Shown piece after piece: positions 26,165-34,519 of a stretch of 42,502 nucleotides of DNA. Position numbers and translations under genes: made by a program. Numbering within the stretch: the first letter of the stretch is position 1; every line of letters starts with the position of its first letter. The notes under the pieces are model-generated. The model saw nothing but the letters and a program-made list of their open reading frames with translations. It made no database searches and had not been told where the DNA came from. The DNA comes from CAZTBB01 sp964611755 (GTDB lineage: Bacteria > Pseudomonadota > Alphaproteobacteria > Micavibrionales > Micavibrionaceae): NCBI GenBank assembly GCA_964611755.1, contig CAZTBB010000011.1, positions 1 through 42,502 of the forward strand. Direction: 5' to 3'.

Positions 26165-28204
26165 TTAAATGTCAATATCATCAACAAATTCGGCATTATC
26201 CTGAATGAATTGATAACGCGCATCGGCTTGTTTCCCCATCAAACGCTCAACAAGATCATCAATATCACCAGCGGTATTTTGTGTCTTGCTGGCTTCTTCC
26301 AAAATATCTTCGCCAAGATTTTCATTCAATCCCAGAGCCGCCATCGCATCAGGTAATGTCACACGTAATAATATTCGCGTGGATGGATCCATTGTTGTTT
26401 CCTTGAGCTGTTTGGCCGGCATTTCACCGAGGCCCTTAAAGCGGCTCATCTCGACTTTATCCTTATTGCGGAATTCTTTTTCTAATAGCTCGTCCTTATG
26501 TTCATCATCGCGCGCATAGAATGTTTTTCCTTCGCCGCTGAGGCGGAAGAGGGGGGGCTGGGCAATGTAGAGATGGCCATGTTCAATCAAACCACGCATT
26601 TGCGTGTAAAAGAATGTAATCAAGAGTGATGCAATATGCGCCCCATCCACATCCGCATCGGTCATCACGATAATCCGCTCATAACGCAGAGAATCAAGAT
26701 TAAAATCTTTTCCGGCGCTACAACCAAGTGCCTGGATCAAATCCTGAATCTCTTGGTTAGCGCGAATTTTATCGGCGCTGGCGCTGACAACATTCAAAAT
26801 TTTACCCCGCAAAGGCAAGATTGCTTGGGTTTCACGGTTGCGCCCCTGTTTGGCCGAGCCGCCCGCACTATCGCCCTCAACAATGAAAAGCTCGGTGCCT
26901 ACGGAATCATTGCGGCTGCAATCCGCCAGTTTGCCCGGCAGGCGCAATTTCTGCGTGGCTGACTTTCTGGCTGTTACTTTTTCATCGCGGCGGCGTTGGC
27001 GTTCTTCTGCCTTGATGATGAGATTTTGAAGCAGTTTTGTAGAGCTGGCCGGATCACTGGAAAGCCAATGATCAAAATGATCTTTGATGGCTGTATCAAC
27101 CCATCGTGCAACACCGGCCGTTGCCAGTTTCTCTTTTGTTTGCCCCTGGAATTGAGGCTCTTTGATAAACACGGAAATCATCACGGCCGCGCCAGACATA
27201 ATGTCTTCGGCTGTGATGGAAGAGGTTTTCTTGTTTCCGATCATCTCGCCATAATTTCGAATGCCGCGCGATAGCGTTGTGCGCAGGCCGTTTTCATGTG
27301 TGCCGCCCAAGGGCGTCGGGATTGTATTACAATAAGAATAGCTGAAACCCTCGCCGAATTCCGGCCATGTGACTGCAAATTCAACGCGGCCTGCACCATC
27401 GGGAAGGTCGGCCTTTCCATGAAAGATGGTATTCGGGATGGTCGTGCGGTCTTGCAGTGATGCGGTTAGGAAATCCAGCAGGCCGCCCGGAAAATGGAAT
27501 ACAGCTTCGGCCGGAACGGCACTGCCCTCCGGGATGATGGATGGATCACATTTCCATCGGATTTCCACGCCCGAGAACAGATAGGCTTTGGAGCGCGCCA
27601 TTTGATGCAGCCATGCGGGCTTGAAGCGTGCTTTGTCACCAAAAATTTCAGGATCAGGGTGAAAATACACGGCCGTGCCGCGGCGATTGCTAACGCTGCC
27701 TAAATCTTCCAGTTTGCCTTTGGGCAGTCCGCGCGAAAATTCCTGACGATATAATTTTTTATCGCGCGCCACTTCCACCCACATGTCATCCGATAACGCG
27801 TTTACAACCGAAATACCAACACCATGCAGACCGCCTGATGTTTGATAGGCTTTGTTGGAGAATTTACCACCGGAGTGCAGTGTGGTCAGAATAACTTCGA
27901 GGGCAGATTTCCCGGGGTATTTCGGGTGGTCATCAACCGGAATACCGCGCCCATTATCCTTGATGGTAATCGCATTATTGGCATCAAGTGTGATTTCAAT
28001 CCAATCCGCGTGACCGGCGACGGCCTCATCCATAGAGTTATCTAGAATCTCTCCAACCAGGTGATGCAAGGCGCGTTCATCTGTACCGCCAATATACATA
28101 CCCGGGCGTTTGCGCACAGGCTCCAGACCTTCCAAAACTTCGATGTCAGACGCGCTATAGCTGTCTTTGGCCGGGGCAGGGGATTTATCAAATAAGTTGC
28201 TCAT
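26165..28204 (-). CDS. parE: DNA topoisomerase IV subunit B
   Basis: ParE is the ATPase subunit of topoisomerase IV, which decatenates daughter chromosomes with ParC. The GHKL ATPase motifs are EGLEPVRKRPGMYIGGTDERALHHL, EILDNSMDEA (52-61), IKDNGRGIPVD and TSGGLHGVG. The Toprim domain has EGDSAGGSAKQGRNRETQAILPLRGKILNV (from residue 443) and MTDADVDGAHI. The wording LVGEILDNSMDEA, the YQTSGGLHGVG variant and the length of 679 fit alphaproteobacterial ParE rather than GyrB, which is longer (about 800) and has LVYEVVDNSIDEA. parC is not nearby, as is usual in this class. Confidence 0.93.
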   Translation of the reverse strand: MSNLFDKSPAPAKDSYSASDIEVLEGLEPVRKRPGMYIGGTDERALHHLVGEILDNSMDEAVAGHADWIEITLDANNAITIKDNGRGIPVDDHPKYPGKSALEVILTTLHSGGKFSNKAYQTSGGLHGVGISVVNALSDDMWVEVARDKKLYRQEFSRGLPKGKLEDLGSVSNRRGTAVYFHPDPEIFGDKARFKPAWLHQMARSKAYLFSGVEIRWKCDPSIIPEGSAVPAEAVFHFPGGLLDFLTASLQDRTTIPNTIFHGKADLPDGAGRVEFAVTWPEFGEGFSYSYCNTIPTPLGGTHENGLRTTLSRGIRNYGEMIGNKKTSSITAEDIMSGAAVMISVFIKEPQFQGQTKEKLATAGVARWVDTAIKDHFDHWLSSDPASSTKLLQNLIIKAEERQRRRDEKVTARKSATQKLRLPGKLADCSRNDSVGTELFIVEGDSAGGSAKQGRNRETQAILPLRGKILNVVSASADKIRANQEIQDLIQALGCSAGKDFNLDSLRYERIIVMTDADVDGAHIASLLITFFYTQMRGLIEHGHLYIAQPPLFRLSGEGKTFYARDDEHKDELLEKEFRNKDKVEMSRFKGLGEMPAKQLKETTMDPSTRILLRVTLPDAMAALGLNENLGEDILEEASKTQNTAGDIDDLVERLMGKQADARYQFIQDNAEFVDDIDI

Positions 28205-28347
28205 AGAAATTGTCTCACCTTGAGGGTTTGCTGTTTAAAATTGGAGCAAACAAAAGCTTTTCTTCATTTTTATGCTATAATAGGTATTATTATGGACTGA
28301 TCTGGCGCTGTCCAGAGCGTAATCACTCTCAAACACAAGAAATTCAT

Positions 28348-28761
28348 ATGACGCAAGAAAGTTTTGAAAGCCGTTTTCCCGTTCCCGATGAGATTAAGGG
28401 GCTTGATCCTGCATTGCGCGTTGTTCCAATGCCCAGTGATACCAATTATTTTGGTGATGTATTCGGGGGGTGGATGCTCTCGCAAATGGATATTGCCTCG
28501 GCGGCCACAGCCTATAAATATCTGGGGCAGCGTCTGGTGACTGTTGGTGTTGATGCGATGAACTTCCACAAGCCTGTCCATGTCGGTGATGAGGTAAGCC
28601 TGTATTGTGATATTGTTCGCATTGGCAATACATCGATTACCATTCATGTTGATTGCTGGGTGTTTCGCCGCGAGGGTGGCGGCTATGAGCGTGTGACGGA
28701 AGGGAAATTTACCTTTGTCCAAATTGATGAGGATGGCAAACCTAAAAAGATTGATATTTAA
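28348..28761 (+). CDS. YciA-type acyl-CoA thioesterase (hotdog fold)
   Basis: Hotdog thioesterases of this group hydrolyse acyl-CoA esters to free acid and CoA. The 137-residue protein carries the family motif DTNYFGDVFGGWMLSQMDIASA, with the catalytic Asp after Phe-Gly and the GGW turn, followed by VDAMNFHKPVHVGDEVSLYCDI. I chose the ATG at 28348; an in-frame ATG at 28210 would add 46 residues rich in Cys, Trp and Tyr that look untranslated and overlap the parE promoter region. The ribosome binding site is weak. The next gene starts at the base after its stop codon, so the two are translationally linked. Confidence 0.88.
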   Translation: MTQESFESRFPVPDEIKGLDPALRVVPMPSDTNYFGDVFGGWMLSQMDIASAATAYKYLGQRLVTVGVDAMNFHKPVHVGDEVSLYCDIVRIGNTSITIHVDCWVFRREGGGYERVTEGKFTFVQIDEDGKPKKIDI

Positions 28762-29901
28762 ATGCGTTATCTGATTTTGTTCCTATGTTGCTTTGCTTTT
28801 GTTATGCCCAATATGGCGCAGGCGCAAATTGACCCTATGGCCTTTTTGGAAGGATCCAAAAAGATGCCCAATATTGAATTTTTTCCGGCCGATGAATTCA
28901 CAGCCAAAACGCAGCTGATCGAAGAAACACCGCTGGACAATAAGGCGCTGTCTTTCCGTGTCAGATTACCGAAGGATTGGACAAAAACCCGTGAGGTCAA
29001 ACGCGAGAGCTTTATTATCCCCCAAGGGTTTTTGGGGGAGCTTGTTCGGTTTAATTCTCCTGCACGTTTAGAGGCGCCGAGCCGCTTCTCTGTTTTCGCA
29101 GAAGCCTTGCCCTATGCCACGAATATCAGGCGCTGGTTTGCGGAATACGCTTTGTCCAATGGCCTTACGCTTGAGGGGTACCGCGAAAATGGTGATAGCA
29201 GTCTGGAAGCCATCTTTTTAGAGGTCGTGGGAGATACAAGTTATATCGTGCGTCTGAAGGCGCGTATTGCGGATGAAAAAGCCGTGGTGAGCAAGTTTTA
29301 TGTCCCACAAGAGCTCTGGCAGGAAGAGCGCCGCTTTCAGGCGCAGTCCACAGCGTCTTTTAGTTTGAGCTCGGCGGATGCGGCCATCGTATCGAATTTG
29401 GCCTTGCATACTTTCGATGATTTGGCCGGATTTCAATATCCAAAAGATTGGGACCTCAAGGCCGGTATTGTTCGCTCGCTCAATGTTATGAAGGCAAGTG
29501 TGCTGAATATCCGCCCTGATAAAGCGCTTTCCGGACGCATTGATCTAAAGCTGGTCTCGGTTTTTGCCAGCGATGTGCTGGAGAATGAGATGGAAAAAGT
29601 TTCTCAGGAATTCTCACGCCTGACAGGCCTTAATATCGGCGATAAAATTGAAGAGCGGGAGGATGTTACCTATCATGAGAGTGCTGAATTCGGTCAGGTG
29701 GAGGTTTTTCATGTGACGTATTCTGCCGGTTCTGGCCGCTCTGCTATTGATTATGAAATGTGGTATTCCGTGAGCTATGCCGGTGATTATTATTATTTTA
29801 TCACCATGCTCACGCCCGGCCGAGAAGAGGATTTCTTCACCTGGTCACGGAATACGGAAGCCTTTAAGCAAGTAGTAGGCTCCGCCCAGCCTCTTTATTA
29901 A
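28762..29901 (+). CDS. Secreted protein of unknown function
   Basis: A Sec signal peptide (MRYLILFLCCFAFVMPNMAQAQ) ends near residue 21. The mature protein of about 358 residues is soluble and shows what may be two similar halves: FRVRLPKDWTKTREV near residue 55 and FQYPKDWDLKAGIV near 225, each followed by strands with an Ala/Ser-rich turn. I recognise no family; the pattern is loosely like PsbP/Mog1-fold proteins, but I would not assign it. The ATG directly follows the stop of the thioesterase gene, so production is coupled to it. It converges on glnA, 8 bp away. Confidence 0.7.
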   Translation: MRYLILFLCCFAFVMPNMAQAQIDPMAFLEGSKKMPNIEFFPADEFTAKTQLIEETPLDNKALSFRVRLPKDWTKTREVKRESFIIPQGFLGELVRFNSPARLEAPSRFSVFAEALPYATNIRRWFAEYALSNGLTLEGYRENGDSSLEAIFLEVVGDTSYIVRLKARIADEKAVVSKFYVPQELWQEERRFQAQSTASFSLSSADAAIVSNLALHTFDDLAGFQYPKDWDLKAGIVRSLNVMKASVLNIRPDKALSGRIDLKLVSVFASDVLENEMEKVSQEFSRLTGLNIGDKIEEREDVTYHESAEFGQVEVFHVTYSAGSGRSAIDYEMWYSVSYAGDYYYFITMLTPGREEDFFTWSRNTEAFKQVVGSAQPLY

Positions 29902-29909
29902 GTCCGCTA

Positions 29910-31340
29910 TTAAACGGAGTAATACATCTTGAATTCAATCGGGTGCGGCATTGTCTCATAGGCATCCAGCTCTTCTTCCTTGAGCGCAATATATCCGGCA
30001 ATAAGATCTTCTGTGAACACGTCGCCTTTGAGCAAGAAGTCATGATCATCACGCAACGCATCAAGGGCAGCGCGTAATGAGTGACATACCGTTGGAATAC
30101 TTTCCAGCTCTTCTTCCGGCAGGCTATAAAGATCAGCATCCATGGCTTCGCCCGGGTGGATTTTATTTTCAACACCATCAAGACCGGCCATAAGCATGGC
30201 TGCAAAGGCGAGGTAAGGGTTGGCTGTCGGGTCGGGGAAACGCACCTCAACGCGTTTACCGTTCGCACTGGAGGAGACCGGAATGCGGCAAGAAGCGGAG
30301 CGGTTACGGGCGGAGTAGGCCAACAGGACAGGAGCCTCGTAACCCGGTACCAAGCGCTTATAACTATTGGTCGATGGGTTCGTGAAGGCGTTCAATGTGC
30401 GTGCATGTTTAATGATTCCGCCAATATAATAAAGCGCCGTTTCTGATAGGCCGGCATATTCATTTCCGGCAAAAAGCGGTTTTCCGCCTTTCCAGATCGA
30501 TTGGTGACAATGCATGCCAGAGCCATTGTCGCCAAAGACAGGCTTGGGCATAAAGGTCGCGCTTTTGCCATAGCTATTGGCCACGTTATGCACGACATAT
30601 TTATAGAGCTGCATGTTATCTGCACAATCCAGCAAAGTTGAGAACATGATCCCAAGTTCACATTGGCTCGGGGCTACTTCGTGATGATGCTTTTCCACCT
30701 TCACACCCATGCTTTGTAGAACGGTCAGCATTTCTCCGCGAATATCGGAGAGGCTATCGATCGGTGCATCCGGAAAATATCCACCTTTGACACCCGGGCG
30801 GTGTCCCATATTGCCTTCCGGATAGTTCGTGCCGGAATTATACGGGCCTTCAACACTATCAAACTCATACCCGACATGATTCATATCCATATGGATTTTC
30901 ACATCATCAAAAATAAAGAACTCGGCCTCAGGGCCAAAATAGGCTGTATCACCAATGCCGCTCTTTTTGACTTGTTCTTCGGCGGCTCTGGCAACGGTGC
31001 GCGGGTCACGGTTATAGGCTTTGCCGGTTTCGGGATCAATAACATCACAAAAAATCTTGAGAGTACGCTGGGCGGCAAATGGGTCGAGAGCCGTTTTGCG
31101 AATATCGGGGCGCAAGATCATGTCAGATTCATTGATGTCTTTCCATCCGGCAATGGATGAGCCATCAAAATAAATGCCATCTTCAATCATATCCTTATCA
31201 AATGTGCCGATATGCTGAGCGGTATGTTGCATCTTTCCCCGCAGGTCCGTGAAGACAAAATCGATAAACTCAACGTCTTCATCTTGAACAAATTTTAGAA
31301 TCTCATTGGCGGATTTGAATGACAAAATATTGGCGCTCAC
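29910..31340 (-). CDS. glnA: Glutamine synthetase, type I
   Basis: GlnA joins ammonia to glutamate with ATP and is the main entry of nitrogen into metabolism. Type I features are clear: the N-terminal beta-Grasp with DFVFTDLRGKMQH, FDGSSIAGWKDINESDM, the FGPEAEFFIFD metal site, GYFPDAPIDS, HHEVAPSQCE, and SARNRSASCRIPV. The adenylylation tyrosine is present in DLYSLPEEE (Y405), so control by GlnE is likely. The start is GTG at 31340, with AAGGA upstream. I see no sigma-54 site in the short upstream region, and glnB, its usual partner, is not next to it. Confidence 0.97.
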   Translation of the reverse strand: MSANILSFKSANEILKFVQDEDVEFIDFVFTDLRGKMQHTAQHIGTFDKDMIEDGIYFDGSSIAGWKDINESDMILRPDIRKTALDPFAAQRTLKIFCDVIDPETGKAYNRDPRTVARAAEEQVKKSGIGDTAYFGPEAEFFIFDDVKIHMDMNHVGYEFDSVEGPYNSGTNYPEGNMGHRPGVKGGYFPDAPIDSLSDIRGEMLTVLQSMGVKVEKHHHEVAPSQCELGIMFSTLLDCADNMQLYKYVVHNVANSYGKSATFMPKPVFGDNGSGMHCHQSIWKGGKPLFAGNEYAGLSETALYYIGGIIKHARTLNAFTNPSTNSYKRLVPGYEAPVLLAYSARNRSASCRIPVSSSANGKRVEVRFPDPTANPYLAFAAMLMAGLDGVENKIHPGEAMDADLYSLPEEELESIPTVCHSLRAALDALRDDHDFLLKGDVFTEDLIAGYIALKEEELDAYETMPHPIEFKMYYSV

Positions 31341-31393
31341 TGCTCTTATTCCTTTTTAAGAAAAATTAATTGATGGAAAGATTAAATCAAAAC

Positions 31394-31421
31394 TTGACGC
31401 TAAGGGCTAGATGCATATACA
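31394..31421 (+). promoter_or_regulatory. Promoter of tRNA-His
   Basis: TTGACG (31394-31399) and TATACA (31416-31421) are 16 bp apart. Transcription would begin about 20 nt before the tRNA. The region is shared with the start of glnA on the other strand. Confidence 0.6.
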
Positions 31422-31447
31422 AATCTTCAACAAATTTTATTCTTTGT

Positions 31448-31524
31448 GGCGGCCGTAGCTCAGTTGGTAGAGCACCTGGTTGTGGTCCAGGCTGTCGCGG
31501 GTTCAAATCCCGTCGGTCGCCCCA
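31448..31524 (+). tRNA. tRNA-His (anticodon GTG)
   Basis: The full cloverleaf can be folded by eye. The acceptor stem GCGGCCG pairs with CGGTCGC (one G-T), and the extra G at -1 (31448) faces C73 (31521), the identity mark of histidine tRNA. The D-arm GCTC...GAGC, an anticodon stem CCTGG/CCAGG with loop TTGTGGT (anticodon 31482-31484) and the T-arm with GTTCAAAT follow. CCA is encoded at 31522-31524. Confidence 0.97.
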
Positions 31525-31559
31525 TTTTCCAAAATTTATTTCTGGTCATTATTCGCCCC
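31499..31559 (+). repeat. Direct repeat at tRNA-His, copy 1 (3' part of tRNA plus flank)
   Basis: The T-arm stretch GGGTTCAAATCCCG (31499-31512) and a 37-bp block downstream of the tRNA (31523-31559) both recur about 115 bp further on (see 31614-31675). The 11 bases between them, the acceptor 3' strand of the tRNA, are diverged in the second copy. Confidence 0.9.
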
Positions 31560-31596
31560 TCATCCGGGTGAAGGCCACCCGCGATTTAAAAAAAAC

Positions 31597-31612
31597 ATGC
31601 GCGGGAGCGCAT
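31597..31612 (+). repeat. 6-4-6 hairpin before the second tRNA-His repeat copy
   Basis: ATGCGC-GGGA-GCGCAT is a perfect 6-bp stem with a 4-nt loop, one base before the repeated T-arm. No T-run follows, so it is not a terminator. A hairpin of the same size precedes the second repeat copy at tRNA-Val. An upstream hairpin, CGGGTG/CACCCG, lies near 31564-31580. Confidence 0.75.
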
Positions 31613-31613
31613 A

Positions 31614-31675
31614 GGGTTCAAATCCCGATCTAGCGCCTCATTTTCCAAAATTTATTTCTGGTCATTATTCGCCCC
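31614..31675 (+). repeat. Direct repeat at tRNA-His, copy 2 (partial tRNA remnant)
   Basis: GGGTTCAAATCCCG (31614-31627) and the 37-bp block (31639-31675) are exact copies of 31499-31512 and 31523-31559. The part between, corresponding to the acceptor 3' strand, has several changes and one extra base. No 5' tRNA half precedes it, so it cannot make a normal tRNA. The stretch 31341-31779 holds no protein gene. Confidence 0.9.
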
Positions 31676-31779
31676 GCATGCCCATAGTATGTCTTCTAAA
31701 GAGCGCTCTGAGTTGCTATAATAGAAAGATAAAGGCGCTGTCTTGACTGAGCCTCAAAAAATATCAAATTAGGGTTGTC

Positions 31780-32634
31780 ATGAAATTATTTCACTTTGTC
31801 GCGCTTATTGCGGCTCTTTTTATCGGCTGTGCGATGCCGGCCTATTCCGAGATTGATTACGGAACAATTATAAACTTGTCCGGTAAGCAGCGCATGCTCA
31901 CTCAGAAAATGAGCAAAGAGGCTTTGCAAGTTGGATTAGGCCTTGATAAGGAGCAAAGTATTCAAAGGCTCAAAGAATCACGTGACCTGTTTGATAGAAC
32001 CCTTAAGGGCCTGCGCCACGGTGATGCGGAGCTTGGTCTGGCTGCAACAACCCAGCCGCATATTCTCAAGGCCTTATCGAAGGTTGATAAGCTGTGGGAA
32101 GATTATGACTTTGCCGTCAGTGCGATTGCACAGGTTGGTGAGGTTTACAAACCCCAGGTCAAAATTATCGCAGCTCAAAATATGCCAATTCTAAGGGCGA
32201 TGGACAGGGTGGTTAGTCTATATGAGGGGAGTGCCTCTCTTGCCGATATGGAGCCGTCTTTGGCAACGGCGATTAATCTGGCAGGACGCCAGCGCATGCT
32301 GAGTCAAAAAATGACAAAGGAGTTCTTGCTCATCGCAATCGGCCACAACGCCGATTTGAATAAACGAAGCCTCAAGGAAACGATCAGTCTGTTTGATTTT
32401 ACGTTGGATGGCTTGATTGCCGGTGATGAAACGCAAGGCCTATCTCCGGCGCCAACCCCAGCTATCCGCGCACAGCTCATCAAGGTGAAAGCCATTTGGG
32501 CAGATTTTAGGCTTAAGCTTGTAGAAGAACCTTCTGAGAAATCCATTCGTTACGTGGTTGATAAAAATCTTCTCTTGTTGAATGAGATGAACAGGGCAGT
32601 GGAAATGTATGCCCATCATGGTCATGCGCATTAA
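31780..32634 (+). CDS. Secreted protein with two PilJ-type sensor domains
   Basis: The protein has a signal peptide (MKLFHFVALIAALFIGCAMPAYS); C17 could make it a lipoprotein, though the box is imperfect. The mature part of about 260 residues is two tandem copies of the PilJ/NarX-like N-terminal domain (type IV pili methyl-accepting transducer N-term): INLSGKQRMLTQKMSKEA (from residue 31) and INLAGRQRMLSQKMTKEF (from about 165), each followed by a four-helix-like stretch. In PilJ and NarX this domain is the periplasmic sensor of a membrane receptor; here there is no membrane, HAMP or kinase part. A histidine-rich end (HHGHAH) closes it. I infer a periplasmic ligand- or metal-binding protein. 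Confidence 0.75.
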   Translation: MKLFHFVALIAALFIGCAMPAYSEIDYGTIINLSGKQRMLTQKMSKEALQVGLGLDKEQSIQRLKESRDLFDRTLKGLRHGDAELGLAATTQPHILKALSKVDKLWEDYDFAVSAIAQVGEVYKPQVKIIAAQNMPILRAMDRVVSLYEGSASLADMEPSLATAINLAGRQRMLSQKMTKEFLLIAIGHNADLNKRSLKETISLFDFTLDGLIAGDETQGLSPAPTPAIRAQLIKVKAIWADFRLKLVEEPSEKSIRYVVDKNLLLLNEMNRAVEMYAHHGHAH

Positions 32635-32713
32635 AACACTGCTTTTGAGGCATAAGAATTTCAATCCAGTTATTGAGCAATAAAAGAAATCATCATTTTT
32701 ACAACAAAAATGC

Positions 32714-32742
32714 TTGAATTCTCATGCGCATATCGTTATTCA
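32714..32742 (+). promoter_or_regulatory. Candidate promoter of tRNA-Leu and tig
   Basis: TTGAAT (32714-32719) and TATTCA (32737-32742) are 17 bp apart and lie 22 bp upstream of tRNA-Leu. The -10 is weak. No other promoter is seen between the tRNA and tig, so tig may depend on it. Confidence 0.4.
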
Positions 32743-32764
32743 TACGCGGATCAACTGGTTTTAA

Positions 32765-32849
32765 GCGGGTATGGCGGAACTGGTAGACGCGCTGGATTTA
32801 GGTTCCAGTGCCGCAAGGCGTGGGGGTTCGACTCCCTCTACCCGCACCA
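32765..32849 (+). tRNA. tRNA-Leu (anticodon TAG)
   Basis: This is a class II tRNA with a long variable arm. The acceptor GCGGGTA pairs with TACCCGC, A73 is at 32846, and CCA is encoded at 32847-32849. The anticodon stem CTGGA/TCCAG closes the loop TTTAGGT (anticodon TAG, 32799-32801), and the T-arm contains GGTTCGA. It ends 24 bp before the tig start codon. Confidence 0.97.
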
Positions 32850-32873
32850 TTTTTAGAACTGAAGAGAGTAAAC

Positions 32874-34331
32874 ATGCAGGTTAAAGAGATTAAGCAAGAA
32901 GGCCTCAGCCACGAGTTGGAAGTCACGATTACAGCCAAGGATATTGATAAGCGTATCGATATCAAGCTGGCGGATATGTCCAAGACAATCCGTCTTCCGG
33001 GTTTCCGTCCAGGCAAAGTGCCAATGCCAATCTTGAAAAAGCGCTACGGCAAAAACCTTATGGGTGAAGTGCTTGAAAGCGCTGTGAATGAAACATCTGC
33101 CAAGGTTATGCAAGATAAAGGCCTAACGCCTGCGATGCAGCCAAAAATCGAAGTCAAGGAATTCGATGACGGCAAAGACCTTGTTTACGCGATGACGGTC
33201 GAAGTTCTGCCTGAATTCAAAGTGGCGGATTACAAAAAGATGAAGCTGACCAAGCTTGTCTCCGAAGTTGAGGAAAAATCTGTCGATGAAGCGCTTGAGC
33301 GTATCGCCGGTAGCCGTAAGCAAAGCCAGCCGATTGAAAAAGCCCGCAAAACGAAAAAGGGCGATATTGTTGACATGGATTTCCATGGCCGCACAGCCGA
33401 TGACAACGTCGCACATGAAGGTATGCATGCTCACGGGCACCAATTGGAGCTCGGATCCGGTAACTTTATTCCCGGTTTTGAAGACCAGCTTATCGGCAAA
33501 GATGCGGGAGAAGAGGTTGAAGTGAAAGTGAGCTTCCCGGAGGAATATCACGCAGCAGATCTTGCAGGCCGCGAAGCAATTTTTGATGTGAAAATCAATG
33601 AGATTCGTGAAGTGGTTGAAGCTAAGATTGATGATGAGTTTGCAAAATCTCTTGGTATGGATGATCTTGAGGCTCTCAAGAATGCCGTGCGTGAGCAAGT
33701 GGGTAATGAATATGAAAGTCATTCACGCTTGAAGCTGAAGAAAGAGATTCTTGACCAGCTGGACGATGCGCATGATTTTGAAATTCCACCAGGTATGTTG
33801 GAGATGGAATATCAGCAAATCGTGCGTCAAATGGAAGCCGAAGCACAAGCTCAAGGCGAAAAAGATGCCGAGCTAAGCGATGAAGAAAAAGCCGATCTGG
33901 ATAAAATTGCTCAACGCCGTGTGCGTCTGGGCTTGGTTCTCTCCGAGATTGGTAAAGAGAATAACATCACAGTCGCCGATGCAGATTTGCAGCGTGCCGT
34001 GATTTCCGAGGCTCAGAAATATCCGGGTCAGGAAAAGCAGGTATTTGATTATTTCTCACAAAACCGCCAGGCATTGGAATCACTGCGTGCACCAATTTTT
34101 GAAGACAAGGTTGTTGATTTGATTGTAGAGCATGCCGAGATTACAGAGAAAAAAGTGAGCATCGAAGAGCTGACAGCGCCGATTGAAGCCGAAGAGAGCG
34201 AAAAGCCAAAGAAGAAGGCGGCTGCGAAGAAAAAAGCACCGGCTAAAAAGGCCGCAGACAAAAAGGCTGATGATAAGCCGGCCGCAAAGGAAAAAGCACC
34301 GGCTAAAAAGAAAACTGCCGCGAAGAAGTAA
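32874..34331 (+). CDS. tig: Trigger factor (ribosome-associated chaperone)
   Basis: Trigger factor binds L23 at the ribosome exit and shields nascent chains. The ribosome-binding signature GFRPGK is at residues 43-48. A FKBP-type peptidyl-prolyl isomerase domain lies at about 155-245, with a histidine-rich loop (HEGMHAHGHQ), then the helical C-terminal domain. After about residue 438 comes a tail of about 48 residues made almost only of Lys, Ala, Pro and Asp, like histone H1 tails. I place the start at the ATG at 32874 with GAAGAGAG upstream; the open frame from 32808 runs through the tRNA-Leu gene and is not credible. A terminator follows. Confidence 0.95.
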   Translation: MQVKEIKQEGLSHELEVTITAKDIDKRIDIKLADMSKTIRLPGFRPGKVPMPILKKRYGKNLMGEVLESAVNETSAKVMQDKGLTPAMQPKIEVKEFDDGKDLVYAMTVEVLPEFKVADYKKMKLTKLVSEVEEKSVDEALERIAGSRKQSQPIEKARKTKKGDIVDMDFHGRTADDNVAHEGMHAHGHQLELGSGNFIPGFEDQLIGKDAGEEVEVKVSFPEEYHAADLAGREAIFDVKINEIREVVEAKIDDEFAKSLGMDDLEALKNAVREQVGNEYESHSRLKLKKEILDQLDDAHDFEIPPGMLEMEYQQIVRQMEAEAQAQGEKDAELSDEEKADLDKIAQRRVRLGLVLSEIGKENNITVADADLQRAVISEAQKYPGQEKQVFDYFSQNRQALESLRAPIFEDKVVDLIVEHAEITEKKVSIEELTAPIEAEESEKPKKKAAAKKKAPAKKAADKKADDKPAAKEKAPAKKKTAAKK

Positions 34332-34356
34332 CGCCTATTGGCAATAGATAAGAATT

Positions 34357-34389
34357 AAGCCCTGTCTCGTTTCTGAGCAGGGCTTTTTT
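34357..34389 (+). terminator. Rho-independent terminator of tig
   Basis: AAGCCCTG (34357-34364) pairs exactly with CAGGGCTT (34378-34385) around a 13-nt loop and is followed by a run of T. It separates tig from clpP, so clpP needs its own promoter in the next 130 bp. Confidence 0.88.
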
Positions 34390-34519
34390 ATATCTATGGT
34401 TTTTTGCTTGTAAAAACGTAATGTCGGGGAAACTTATCAAGAAAAATGAAATGCCCTCTTGCGATGCAGCCAGCAGAGCACTACTCTCTATAGTATTGTA
34501 ATAAACAAAGAGGACAGCG

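Noticed and set aside
28210..28347. Longer start for the thioesterase
   Set aside because: The added 46 residues are rich in unusual amino acids, not family-like, and overlap the divergent promoter region of parE.
29910..31447. Sigma-54 promoter upstream of glnA
   Set aside because: No TGGCAC-N5-TTGC element is seen in the short gap to tRNA-His.
31370..31633. Open frame running through tRNA-His
   Set aside because: It is translated from tRNA sequence and its repeat; such frames are a common annotation artefact.
32808..32873. Longer start for trigger factor
   Set aside because: It would begin inside tRNA-Leu; the ATG at 32874 has a ribosome binding site and matches family N-termini.
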